From Thermohalobaculum sp965247385 (GTDB lineage: Bacteria > Pseudomonadota > Alphaproteobacteria > Rhodobacterales > Rhodobacteraceae), in contig CBDFHG010000007.1 of the NCBI GenBank assembly GCA_965247385.1, forward strand, positions 992,001 through 1,056,000: DNA of 64,000 bases, read 5' to 3'. Positions 39,335 through 47,706 of the stretch are shown piece by piece. Below the pieces are notes generated by a model that saw nothing but the letters and a program-made list of their open reading frames with translations, was not told where the DNA came from and made no database searches. The position numbers and the translations under genes are program-made. Position 1 is the first letter of the stretch. The number at the start of each line of letters is the position of its first letter.

Positions 39335-40075
39335 CGCGGGCGGATTACCGCTTCCTGGCGATCCGGGAGCCGCTGGAACAGTTGGAGCCTGGCGATGGGG
39401 ATCAGTTGCCGTTCCCGACCGCGGCGTTTGCTTTGAGGGGGCGCAGCAAGCTGTTCGCCCTGGTCACCAACCGTGATCTGCCGGGCGATGCGGTGATCTG
39501 GTGGTACCGGGAGCGCTGTGGCAAGAGCGAGGAAGTCCACGCGGTGATGAAGCACGACCTGGCTGGCGGCACCCTGCCCTCGGGTCTGTTCGGAGCCAAT
39601 GCGGCCTGGTGGGCGATCATGGTGCTGGCGCATGATTTGAACGCGGTGATGAAGCAACCGGTTCCGGGACCGGCCTGGGTGGCACGGCGGATGAAGGCCT
39701 TGCGCCTGGCTCTGATCGCCCTGCCTGGCCGGGTGATCCGTCATGCGCGGCGGCTGATCATCCGTTTGGCGAGCGAAGCGGGGCTCGATCTGGTGCTGGG
39801 CGCCAGGCGGAAGATCCTGGCCCTGGCGCGCGGCCCGACCTGACGGCTCCGGCCTGCCACGATATCCTTGCTGAAGTGCGATGCCGGCTCCCGGCCAGGG
39901 CTTCGCTTGGCCAACGGACAAGCGCGGGACCCGCAAAACGCGTGGCCACCTTGAGAATATCTCCTCGAGCGCGAAATCCGCGGGAGTGGTGCCCGGGCGC
40001 GGGCCGAAAACCCCACAACGGCGCCCATCGCCGCCCCTGCCGAGGCGCGTCAGGGATTTAGTTCGGGAATCCTGG

Positions 40076-41516
40076 ATATAGAGAGTTTTCTTGCATTGAG
40101 GGCGTGGATATGCGTCAAGTTATCTATGACTCATTTACCCGACCTGAGCCGACTGACGCATGCAGAGAAAGATGCCTTGATCCTGGCGCTGTGGACGCAG
40201 GCACAGGAACTGGTGGCAGTGAACGAGGGCTTTGCCGGGCGCGTCACGGAACTTGAGGCAAAGCCTGGTGAGCCTGCGAAGACGCCGGACAACTCCAGTA
40301 CGCCGCCGTCGCATGGGCGCAAGGCGAACAAGAAACCGGCCCGGGGCAACCGCAAAAAACGGCGCAAGGGGCATGGTGGCGGTGGGCGTCCTCTGCACCC
40401 TGACCCGGATCAGCGGGTGGTTGCGAAGGCGCTGTCCTGCCCACACTGTTATTCAGCGCTCGGCGATGAGGATCACAAGTTGCATGCGATTTATGACAAG
40501 ATCGAACTGCCGCGCCCCGCTCCCATTGTCACCCGTGTGGAACTGTATGCGGCGAGGTGTTCTCATTGTTCGGCGCGTTTTGTGGCGCCGGTTCCGGCGG
40601 GGCTTGAGCCGGGGTCTCCGTTCACCCCGTCGACCGAGGCGATGGCGGTTTACATGCGTTATGAACACGCGGTCAGTTACCAGCGTCTGTCGAAACTGTT
40701 CGCCGATTTGCACGGCTTGACGATCAGCCAAGCCGCCCTGGCCAACCTGTTCAAGAGGGTCAAGCCTGGCTTTGACGCCCGGTTCCAGGCGGTTCTTGCC
40801 CGCCTGCGGCAAAGCCGGATCGTCTGCTCCGACGAGACCGGCGCACGCATCAAGGGGCGCAACGCCCGGGAATGGGTTTTCCAAAACGATGAAGTCTGCG
40901 TCCACGTCATCCGCAACAGTCGGGCGAAGGCGGTGGCCGAGGACGTGATGGACGGCCACCGGCCCGCCATCTGGGTGTCCGATCTTTACGGCGGCCAGCG
41001 GGGGCTCGGGGAGGCCTGGCAAATCTGTCTGGCCCACCAGTTGCGCGACTGCCAGTATGCCATCGACGCTGGCGATGCGATCTTCGCACCGGCAATGAAA
41101 ATGCTCATCTTGCGCGCCTGTGTTCTGGGCCGACGGCGAAAGCGTCTGAAGGACATTACACTTCAGAAATACCGGGGCGACCTGGACCGGCGAATGGACA
41201 AGGTTATGGCTTGTCAGCCAACCAACAAAGACGGAATTCGCCTGCGCAAACGCTACGGCAAAGACCGTGACAGCCTGTTCACATTCATGACCGAACGCGA
41301 CGTGCCGCCAACCAACAACGGCTCGGAACAAGCCATCCACCCCTCAACCACCTTCCGCAAGGTCACTGGGGGATTCCGCTCCAACCGGGGGGCCGACTTC
41401 TACGCCAACGTTCGCTCCGTCCTCAACACCGGAAAACGGCAAGGCCTGTCTGCTTTCCAGGCAATCCAGGCCACCATCGCTGGAAAATCAGTGATCCAAC
41501 CGGGTTGAGTAGTTAC
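40076..41516 (+). mobile_element. Orphan IS66-family element, copy d2 (body)
   Basis: The element body from ATATAGAGAG to the right end GGGTTGAGTAGTTAC. Its missing left 57 bp are at 17052-17108. The octamer CAACGGAG after it (41517-41524) equals the octamer before the detached left end, which shows they are halves of one insertion. Confidence 0.88.
40126..41508 (+). CDS. IS66-family transposase of the single-gene type, copy d2
   Basis: The 460-residue product is nearly the same as d1, with differences such as NEGFAGR, CSHCSARF and QAIHPS (His for Arg after the catalytic Glu motif NNGSEQAI). The catalytic Asp residues in CSDETGARIKG and VSDLYGGQRG are kept. The frame is open, but the element has lost its left end to rearrangement, so it cannot move by itself. 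Confidence 0.88.
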   Translation: MTHLPDLSRLTHAEKDALILALWTQAQELVAVNEGFAGRVTELEAKPGEPAKTPDNSSTPPSHGRKANKKPARGNRKKRRKGHGGGGRPLHPDPDQRVVAKALSCPHCYSALGDEDHKLHAIYDKIELPRPAPIVTRVELYAARCSHCSARFVAPVPAGLEPGSPFTPSTEAMAVYMRYEHAVSYQRLSKLFADLHGLTISQAALANLFKRVKPGFDARFQAVLARLRQSRIVCSDETGARIKGRNAREWVFQNDEVCVHVIRNSRAKAVAEDVMDGHRPAIWVSDLYGGQRGLGEAWQICLAHQLRDCQYAIDAGDAIFAPAMKMLILRACVLGRRRKRLKDITLQKYRGDLDRRMDKVMACQPTNKDGIRLRKRYGKDRDSLFTFMTERDVPPTNNGSEQAIHPSTTFRKVTGGFRSNRGADFYANVRSVLNTGKRQGLSAFQAIQATIAGKSVIQPG

Positions 41517-41566
41517 CAACGGAGGCCATGAAGGACTTCGACAAGCGATGCCGGCAATTAAGGTAA
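41517..41566 (+). pseudogene. Small secreted protein gene, part 3 (C-terminus)
   Basis: In the frame set by GSTE at 17051, the bases after the octamer CAACGGAG read A-M-K-D-F-D-K-R-C-R-Q-L-R and a TAA at 41564-41566. This completes the gene that starts near 15081. The ending (AMKDFDKRC) is just what a protein with LSLKGSTE before it would need, so the assignment is strong although the distance is 24.5 kb. Confidence 0.75.
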
Positions 41567-41601
41567 TCGAGGCCATGGTGGAACCGACTATAGCGCCGCG
41601 A

Positions 41602-41826
41602 TCAAAGCAGTTTAAGCGCCGCCATTACCGCGATCAGCAGGGCGGTTTGGGCCAGTAGCCACCGCATCATCTCAACCTTCACGTCCGCCAGATCGGCTTT
41701 CGTCGCCACCGCTTCATGCAGCGCGGCATCCAAGGCCGCCGCGTGCGCCCGCGCCTGGTCTTCGGCCACACCATTCGCTTTCAGGCTGTCGATGTAGGCC
41801 AGTTTGTCGAAGGTTGTTACATTCAT
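41602..41826 (-). CDS. Small coiled-coil protein with C-terminal membrane helix, paralog c
   Basis: The 74-residue product (MNVTTFDKLAYIDSLKANGV, then AEDQARAHAAALDAALHEAV and TKADLADVKVEMMR) ends with one hydrophobic helix (LLAQTALLIAVMAAL). It is shorter than paralog b by about 13 residues in the coiled coil. The start at 41826 was chosen to match paralog b; a longer frame exists. The shared upstream bases suggest a shared promoter. It lies on the opposite strand to paralog b, 24 kb away. Confidence 0.7.
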   Translation of the reverse strand: MNVTTFDKLAYIDSLKANGVAEDQARAHAAALDAALHEAVATKADLADVKVEMMRWLLAQTALLIAVMAALKLL

Positions 41827-41969
41827 GGTCGGGGAGGCTAGTCGGTTGTCGATGCCTGGGCAAGCCCAGTTTGTGACCTGCAGCGTGTACCTGTCCAAAT
41901 CTGGGGCGATGACATACGACAAATCAAGGCGGGGCTCCTACATAGGTATCAACGCCTTAGGAGATCGCC
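41827..41969. other. Divergent intergenic region
   Basis: It contains the conserved upstream segment of the coiled-coil gene (reverse of CGACAACCGACTAGCCTCCCC at about 41829-41851) and, near 41955, the TTAGGAG ribosome binding site of the IS1595-type transposase. The left end of that IS1595 element must be here but I could not fix it. Confidence 0.35.
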
Positions 41970-42157
41970 ATGTCTGTCCTGTCTCAGCCCTATATGCACA
42001 ATGAATCGGAAGCCTTTTCACATGTAGAGGCGATGGTCTGGCCTGACGGCCCTGTCTGCCCGCACTGCGGCGTGGTGGACAACGCCTATGCCCTGAAAGG
42101 TGTGCGATCCAAGCCCAGCAAGAAGAACCCGGAAGGCATCGAGCGCCACGGTCTTAA

Positions 42158-43648
42158 CAGCCCGTTGACGAAGTCGGCCCTGGACGCGAGCGGCCTGGTC
42201 TGATTCATTGATGTTCTGATTTGACCGGGGGGTTCGCCGATGTCGATGGGACTGCAGAAGGATCGTCAGGGTGATTTGATGGTGGGCTGGGCGGAGATGC
42301 CGCGCTCGCCGGGTCATGTGTTTTACGACCGTCTTCAGTCGGTCCTGATCGAGGGCGACTTCGACGGCTTCGCCGAGGCGGCCTGCCGGTGCTGTTACGC
42401 GGCCGGGACGGGAGCGCCTTCGGTGCCGCCGGGGCGCTATTTCCGCATGCATCTGGTGGGCTGTTTCGAGGGCATCGACTCTGAGCGCGGGCTGGAATGG
42501 CGCTGCTCGGATTCGCTGTCGCTGCGGGAGTTTCTGCGGCTGGAGAGCCGGGATCGTGTGCCGGACCATTCCTGGCTGTCGAAGACCCGCACGCGTCTGC
42601 CCCACGAGGTGCACGCGGTGGTCTTCGATTGGGTTCTGGCGCTGATCGCCGAGGCGGGTCTGGTGAAGGGCGACCGCATCGGGGTGGATGCCTCGACCAT
42701 GGAGGCCAACGCGGCGCTGCGCAACATCGTGCGGCGCGACACGGGTGAGGGCTACCGGGAGATGCTGGAGCATCTGGCCCGGGAGAGCGGCATCGAGACG
42801 CCCACGGCCGAGGACCTGGCGCGTCTGGACCGCAAGCGCAAGGGCAAGAAGCTCTCGAACCAGGATCGGGTTTCCAGGAGCGACCCCGAGGCCAGGGTCG
42901 CCAGGATGAAGGACGCCGCGACCCATCTGGCCGACAAGCCCGAGCACGCGGTGGATCCGGACACCGGGGCGGTGGTGGCGGCCGAGTTGCACCCAGCCGA
43001 TGAGGGCGACACCACGACGCTTTCCAGGACCCTGGCGGCGGCCGAGGCAAACCTCGAGGCGGTGGCTGCGGCGCCGACCCCAGAGGGCCCGGCCGAATGC
43101 GTCACCGACAAGGGCTATTTCTCACGGGCGGTCTTGAAGGCCCTGGACGACAGTCCCTGGAAGACCCGGATCGCCGAGCCCAGGCAGAAGGGCTTTTCAC
43201 GCTGGCGCGGTGACCAGGCGGCGCGCCGGGCGGTCCCCAACAACCGCGTGCGGCTCAAGTCCGGGGTCGCCCGCGAGGCCTTCAAGCTGCGCGCCGAGAT
43301 CGTCGAGCGCTGCTTTGCCCACACCCTTGATCGCGGCGGCATGCGCCGGACCTGGCTGCGCGGGCGCGAGAACGTGCACAAGCGATACCTGCTTCACGTC
43401 GCCGGCCACAACCTCTCGTTGCTGATGCGCCAACTCATCGGCACCGGCACCCCGCGCCAGGCTGTGGCGGGCGGATATGGCGGTGTTTTCGTGCTTGTTG
43501 CGCCCTCTGGAGCCGTTTTGGTCGCTCGGATCGTCCTCATCGTCTCGGAGGATGGCGAAACCGCCTGCGCCGCGTTATGTTTCGTCGTGGGGTGAAACCC
43601 GGTCAAGTGGGGTGAAGCCCGGTAAATGGCGACTTTTTCAACGGGCTG
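42158..43648 (+). mobile_element. IS1182-family element, copy C
   Basis: The 1491-bp copy has the ends CAGCCCGTTGACGAAGTCG and, in reverse, CAGCCCGTTGAAAAAGTCG. TTAA is duplicated at 42154-42157 and 43649-43652. The insertion splits the IS1595-type zinc-ribbon gene. Confidence 0.9.
42240..43595 (+). CDS. IS1182-family transposase, copy C
   Basis: The 451-residue protein starts MSMGLQKDRQGDLMVGWAEM and keeps GVDASTMEAN, CVTDKGYFS and HVAGHNLSLLMR. Private changes include PGRYFRMHLVG, EVHAVVFDW and VPNNRVRL. It is open and probably functional. Confidence 0.92.
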   Translation: MSMGLQKDRQGDLMVGWAEMPRSPGHVFYDRLQSVLIEGDFDGFAEAACRCCYAAGTGAPSVPPGRYFRMHLVGCFEGIDSERGLEWRCSDSLSLREFLRLESRDRVPDHSWLSKTRTRLPHEVHAVVFDWVLALIAEAGLVKGDRIGVDASTMEANAALRNIVRRDTGEGYREMLEHLARESGIETPTAEDLARLDRKRKGKKLSNQDRVSRSDPEARVARMKDAATHLADKPEHAVDPDTGAVVAAELHPADEGDTTTLSRTLAAAEANLEAVAAAPTPEGPAECVTDKGYFSRAVLKALDDSPWKTRIAEPRQKGFSRWRGDQAARRAVPNNRVRLKSGVAREAFKLRAEIVERCFAHTLDRGGMRRTWLRGRENVHKRYLLHVAGHNLSLLMRQLIGTGTPRQAVAGGYGGVFVLVAPSGAVLVARIVLIVSEDGETACAALCFVVG

Positions 43649-43740
43649 TTAAGAAGTGCAAGGACTGCAACAAGCAGTTTACTGTCCGCAAGGGCACCAT
43701 CTTCGAGGAAAGCCATATCCCGCTGCACAAGTGGCTACAG

Positions 43741-44132
43741 GTCGTGATCCATGCTGCCGATATTCAGGACCGCGACGGGGCGCCAGACGTGCTCGGGGCC
43801 ATCCGGTATCGCTTCCCCTGGCTTCGCCACGTCTTCGCCGACGGCGGCTATGCCGGGGAGAAACCGAGGTCCGCGCTCAAGCGCCACGGCGACTGGACCA
43901 TCGAGATCATCAAGCGGTCTGACACCGCCAACGGTTTCGAGGTCTTGCCCCGCCGCCGGGTGGTCGAGCGCACCTTCGCCTGGCTCGGGCTCGGGCGCTG
44001 CCGCAGGCTGGCAAAGGATTGCGAGGCATCCATCGAAAGCTCGACAGCCTGGGCCTTCATCGCAAGCATCAAGCTGATGACCCGAAGGCTCGCAAGGTAT
44101 TGCCATGGCTCATGAGCTTTTGAATCGGGCTC
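43741..44132 (+). pseudogene. IS5-family (IS427-type) transposase C-terminus fused to IS1595 N-terminus
   Basis: From VVIHAADIQDRDGAP the frame matches the second half of IS5/IS427-type transposases: FPWLRHVFADGGYAG (catalytic Asp), WTIEIIKRSDTANGFEVLP and VVERTFAWLG (catalytic Glu), ending RYCHGS at 44115. The terminal repeat ends near GAATCGGGCTC at 44123-44133. The N-terminal half is missing, replaced in frame by the IS1595 fragment. Confidence 0.85.
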
Positions 44133-44167
44133 TAACATCCACGTTCTGGATGCTACCGTTTCAGTTT

Positions 44168-44340
44168 GGGAGTTATATCGAATTGTCACATTTACCCCTT
44201 CATTCATCGGGATCATAAATTTCCAGCGTTAAGCCCTGTAATTGAGCAAGAATGCAGCTAACTCAGTGTCAAATCTATGCCGACTCTCCTGTCGGCCGGC
44301 GTCAACCATATGGTCAATGTGACAATTCGATATAACTCCC
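44168..44340. mobile_element. MITE-like element 1 (173 bp)
   Basis: The ends are a perfect 25-bp inverted repeat starting GGGAGTTATATCGAATTG, with 8-bp duplications TTCAGTTT at 44160-44167 and 44341-44348. The interior has no open frame of note. It is therefore a non-autonomous miniature element mobilised by an unknown transposase. It resembles the element at 45346-45507 in its GGGA-TTATAT start and duplication length. Confidence 0.85.
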
Positions 44341-44348
44341 TTCAGTTT

Positions 44349-44465
44349 CAACTCAGTTCGTACAGTGCTGGCCGCAGTCAACCGCGCCCCGATCCAAACG
44401 GTAAATGCATTATCTTCCGGATTGGCGTGGCTGATGAAGATGGCGTCACGAGTAGCCTCCATCAT
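44349..44465 (-). pseudogene. TIR-domain protein, N-terminal fragment
   Basis: MMEATRDAIFISHANPEDN followed by FTVWIGARLTAA matches the start of bacterial TIR-domain proteins (VFISHANPEDN.F..WL...L...G). Similarity stops after about 32 residues and IS5/MITE sequence follows. Its ATG overlaps the abiEii stop (ATGA), so it was the third gene of the abiE operon. Bacterial TIR proteins often act as NADases in anti-phage defence. Confidence 0.65.
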
Positions 44466-45345
44466 GCGGCAGGCCTCCAACCTTTGTCAGGGGACCAACA
44501 ACTTGGCGCACGATCACCGTCTATTGCTCCGTGAACTGCCAGCATAATAAAATCACCGATCTCGCGAATGACTGTCGGCAAGTCTGGAGCGGCGACTAAT
44601 AACGGCTCGCGTCCTACAAACGCCCGCCATTGGCGTTGCTTCTCCTGATCCTTCACGAACTCTTGAGAAAGACCATCTGGTACACTCGCGGGAACAACCG
44701 TCCCGCGTCGCTCGAAAGTTGCTCGGATTGCAGCGGTCAGGGTATCACCGTCGAATTCGAGCAATCGAGACAGCGCGAGCAGGTCATAGAAGTCCTTCAT
44801 TCGACTGTTGGCGCGGCCAAGGGCTACGACCGCCTGGAGTTTTTCTGCGACGACAGTTTCCTTGGGATAAGCTTTCAGGCGAGGGCCTTCGGATGAAAGA
44901 AGTGACGGGAATTCCAGTTCTTGAGCCGCCGGTGTGATGGCGTCACCGAAACCGATGTCAATCTGCACAGGGATTTGGGTTTTACCAAGAAACGCCTTCG
45001 TCTTGACGCGCACGCCGCCATATTGTTGATCTTCGCGGATCGGCGTGGCGCCCAGATCCTCTGCGTCGAAGACCAGCCCGTCGTCTTCGGCTTGTGTTTG
45101 GCAGATCGCCCGGAGTGCTGCTCGATTGTCGATGTTGCGGGATCGCCATGGCCAAGGAGGTCAAGGTCTCCTGTCGGTCGAAACGAATCTTCGAGCCACG
45201 CGGTGAAGGGCATGGCGCCTTTTAAGACGAATTGATCGCGATACGGAGAGATGCTGAGCCGATATAACAGCCTCTCAATGGCGTAGTGTCTCAAAACAAG
45301 CTGATAGAGGTTCTTGCAAAACTGTCTTTTCGAGGGGATTTATTT

Positions 45346-45507
45346 GGGAATTATATAGTTGAGTGACCATTCAGCGTCCCCGACCGTTATATAGCCCGTC
45401 TCGACCCCTGCAACTTAGAATTTCTACCCCTGAACCATTATCCGGGATCAGCGCCGGGGCAAAACGCAGGAGGACTGGCACTGTGGTCACTCAACTATAT
45501 AAGTCCC
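45346..45507. mobile_element. MITE-like element 2 (162 bp) inside the abiEii IS
   Basis: Inverted ends GGGAATTATATAGTTGAGTG and, in reverse, GGGACTTATATAGTTGAGTG, flanked by 8-bp duplications ATTTATTT at 45338-45345 and 45508-45515. There is no coding capacity. It is nested in the IS, which itself is nested in abiEii. Confidence 0.85.
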
Positions 45508-45616
45508 ATTTATTTTTGCGCCTTTTGTGTTGAGCGCAAGATAGTGCGACCCGCCCGCATGTTGTTCTGGTATATTGGTTTTGACCGAAACAACAACCAG
45601 AACAGGACAGCGGGCG

Positions 45617-46676
45617 ATGTCGCTACGGGAAAGTCTATCAGCATATTGGGAGCATATTCAAGGCGAGCTTCCCCTGGCTGGATGAGGTGGTTGGGCCGGA
45701 GACGTGCCGAGCGTGCCGACGTTTTCGCGCGCCTTCCTGGAGTTTGCACCATCGCCTTGGCCGTCGCGGCTGCATGCGGCGGTGATCGAGGTGAGCCAGG
45801 GCGCGCGCCTGATCGGGCACATCTCGCGTGACAGTACGGCGATCCGGGCTCGCGAGAAGCCGCGCAAGGTGGTCAAGGAGGAGAAGCCGAAGCGCAAGCA
45901 CGGGCGCCCGCGCAAGGGCGAAGAGCAGGCGCGCGAGGCCAAGCCGGTGCGCCGGCTCGAACGTCAGCCGGGTATGAGCCTGGAGGCGATGCTGGCCGAC
46001 CTGCCGCGGCATTGCGCCACCGGGCGGCAAGCGCAACTCGAAGGGCCACAGCGAGAGCTGGCGGGGCTACAAGCTGCACATCGACGTGGCCGACGGCGAC
46101 ATCCCGATCAGCTGCCTGCTGACATCTGCTTCCCTGCACGACAGCCAGGCGGCGATCCCCCTGGCAACCATGACGGCGCGCCGGGTCGACAGCCTCGATG
46201 ATCTGATGGACAGCGCCTGCGACGCCCCGGAGATCAAAGCGCACAGCCGTGCCCTGGGCCATGTCCCGATCATCGACACCAGCCCGCGCGGCAGCAAGAA
46301 CAAGCAGGAACTGACGGGCGAAGCGAAGCGCAAGGCCCGCGCCGGCTACAAGCTGGCCGAGCAGACCCGCTACAACCAACGCACCGCCGTCGAACGGGTC
46401 AACGGTCGGCTCAAGGACGACTTCGGCGGCAACACCGTACGGGTGCGTGGCCACGACAAGGTCAACTGCCACCTGATGTTCGGCATCCTGGCGCTCACCA
46501 TCAATCAGTCGATGCAGCTTATCATCCAAGCTGCTGCACGCGCTGACAGCCCCATCGGTCCCGCCTCCACAACTGCGCTGGAGGGCGGCTCGCCGTGCGC
46601 CGATCCGCCCTCAACGAGTCCATTCAAAAGAACACCACCCTCATATCAAGCATCGCAACAACACAAGCATCACTGA
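45617..46676 (+). pseudogene. Transposase of the abiEii IS, multiply frameshifted
   Basis: The start MSLRESLSAYWEHIQGEL is at 45617. Successive frames carry DEVVGPETCRA, then IGHISRDSTAIRAREKP (catalytic Asp region) and, from about 46024, KRNSKGHSESWRGYKLHIDV followed by GYKLAEQTRYNQRTAVERVN (catalytic Glu region). At least three frame changes are needed, so it is dead. The motif set fits DDE_Tnp_1 transposases. Confidence 0.8.
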
Positions 46677-46814
46677 CCGCACAGAAAACCGCTCCGATGG
46701 CGTTCCTCCCAACCGATTATGCCAATAGTTTTGCAAGAGCCTCGATAGTCTGTGTTTTTCTCTCGCGCGACGTTTCGCAGCCGAGCGAGAATCGAAGCGG
46801 AGAGATTGGTCGGC

Positions 46815-47444
46815 TTACCCTTCATCGGCGACCACGCTTTCGAGATAGGAGCGCACCACGGACCAGATGCGCAGTGCTTGCGCGTATCTGGCGATGTCGT
46901 CGGGCGTTGCTATGCGGGAACGCCAGCCCATGCGCAGCGCTTCGAGCGCCACATCAAGACCGACGGTGCTCCTGAAGCGGAAACAATCTATGATTGATTT
47001 CGCGGGATCAAATATCCGGACAGGCACCGAGTCGATACTGTGGGTCTCGACTCCAAGAGTCAGTGCCTTTTCACCGAAACGGACGATGTGGATCGGCGGA
47101 TAGTCGATCGCGGGTTTTCGGTCCTTGGAACCAATCGCAATCCAGACGCTGCGGGGAAGCTGAAGCGTGATCTCGTGAAATTGCAGCGCCGAGATCAGGC
47201 AGATCACGCCTTTCGGAATACGCTTGGCGACCTCGGCAAGCGAATGCGAGATTTCTATCTCGGCGTCAGCGAGTTCGTAGAGACCACGCGAGGGGCGATG
47301 CAGTAGACCTTCCGCAACCCGCCGCGAAAGCGTGGCCGGGTTGACACCGCGACCTTTGAGGTCCGGCAGACGCATGATACCGTGCCGCTCTATCAGGCTC
47401 ACGGCAAGATCCCGTTGAGAAACGTTTTGATGGCGCGCGTCCAT
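46815..47444 (-). CDS. abiEi: AbiEi-type antitoxin (transcriptional regulator)
   Basis: The 209-residue protein has an N-terminal winged helix (IERHGIMRLPDLKGRGVNPATLSRRV, continued by GLLHRPSRGLYEL) and the AbiEi C-terminal domain (CLISALQFHEITLQLP, then ESFLWIAIG-like VWIAIGSKDRKP and FDPAKSIIDCFRFR). It is the antitoxin and autorepressor of type IV AbiE systems, where it blocks the AbiEii toxin without direct binding and represses its own operon. It is intact while abiEii is broken. The stop overlaps the abiEii start. Confidence 0.88.
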   Translation of the reverse strand: MDARHQNVSQRDLAVSLIERHGIMRLPDLKGRGVNPATLSRRVAEGLLHRPSRGLYELADAEIEISHSLAEVAKRIPKGVICLISALQFHEITLQLPRSVWIAIGSKDRKPAIDYPPIHIVRFGEKALTLGVETHSIDSVPVRIFDPAKSIIDCFRFRSTVGLDVALEALRMGWRSRIATPDDIARYAQALRIWSVVRSYLESVVADEG

Positions 47445-47491
47445 GTAACAAACCGTCGGTGATTTCGCGTAACTTCCGATATTTTGTTACA
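47444..47491 (-). promoter_or_regulatory. Inverted repeat in the abiE promoter region (candidate AbiEi operator)
   Basis: TGTAACAAA (47444-47452) and its exact reverse complement TTTGTTACA (47483-47491) lie directly before the abiEi start codon, with a related half-site CGTAACTT between them. AbiEi proteins are known to bind inverted repeats in their own promoter. The assignment is by position and symmetry only. Confidence 0.5.
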
Positions 47492-47567
47492 CCGAGCCAA
47501 GGCTTCAAACGAGAGGAAACTCTACCCCTCCCGCCGGTTCCACACCAGATTACGCTGCTCCATCTGT

Positions 47568-47706
47568 TACTAACACTGGCGAGGGAACCGGGCTGGGCTT
47601 GTCGCTGAGTTATGATATCGTCGTCAAACAGCATGGCGGCGAATTTACCGCCTTCCGGGTGACGTTGCCCCGGACCTTGCCCACCAGCGGAGGAGACCGC
47701 CAATGA
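47568..47706 (+). pseudogene. Sensor histidine kinase, C-terminal ATPase fragment
   Basis: The frame reads NTGEGTGLGLSLSYDIVVKQ then HGGEFTAFRVTLPRTLP and ends at the TGA 47704-47706, overlapping the next start. GEGTGLGLSLSYDI is the G2 box of histidine kinases. All upstream domains are missing and the segment between HGGE and FTAFRV is shorter than usual. It was probably the cognate kinase of the two response regulators downstream. Confidence 0.75.

Larger units (their letters stand above)
36871..39843 (+). pseudogene. IS1380-a transposase, copy 4, frameshifted and interrupted
   Basis: The start ATG at 36871 is intact (MAQGVLPFEYE). An extra A near 37275 (GGCCAAGGAAG) and the 10-bp duplication near 37360 shift the frame. 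The coding region is cut after KTRA at 37890 and continues after the ISNCY-like insertion at 39344 (DYRFLAIREPLEQ) to the stop at 39843. Confidence 0.85.
36765..40075 (+). mobile_element. IS1380-family element, type a, copy 4, interrupted
   Basis: The element has matching flanks ATAT (36761-36764 and 40076-40079), and the sequence after it is the body of orphan IS66 d2, which shows that it was inserted at the ATAT of that element. It contains the ISNCY-like element at 37891-39334. Without it the IS1380 would be about 1858 bp. Confidence 0.85.
41970..43740 (+). pseudogene. IS1595-family transposase (ISSpo3-like), interrupted by IS1182-C and truncated
   Basis: It begins MSVLSQPYMHNESEAFSHVE with the zinc-ribbon CPHCGVVDNAY and SKPSKKNPEGIERHGL. 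IS1182-C is inserted at TTAA; the frame continues at 43651 with KKCKDCNKQFTVRKGTIFEE and SHIPLHKWLQ at 43740. There the sequence switches in frame to an IS5-type transposase C-terminus. The catalytic half of the IS1595 gene is absent. Confidence 0.85.
45307..46743 (+). mobile_element. DDE-type IS (IS5/IS4 superfamily) inserted in abiEii
   Basis: Ends GAGGTTCTTGCAAAACT (left) and GAGGCTCTTGCAAAACT (right, reverse) with GATA duplications at 45303-45306 and 46744-46747 delimit 1437 bp, including the 162-bp MITE-like insertion. Its transposase is a pseudogene. I cannot place it in one IS family with certainty. Confidence 0.82.
44462..46825 (-). pseudogene. abiEii: AbiEii nucleotidyltransferase toxin, interrupted and frameshifted
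   Basis: The start is at 46825, overlapping abiEi by 11 bases (MKGKPTNLSASILARLRNVA). After REKNTDY an IS is inserted with a TATC (GATA on plus) duplication; the gene resumes at 45302 with QLVLRHYAIERLLYRL, then the nucleotidyltransferase signature LKGAM..., TGDLDLLGHGDP. A frameshift near 45115 separates this from ICQTQAEDDGLVFDAEDLG and the C-terminal half (KAYPKETVVAEKLQAVVALG, NSRMKDFYDL) that ends at 44462. AbiEii is the toxin of type IV AbiE systems, a GTP-binding nucleotidyltransferase. Here it cannot be made. Confidence 0.85.
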
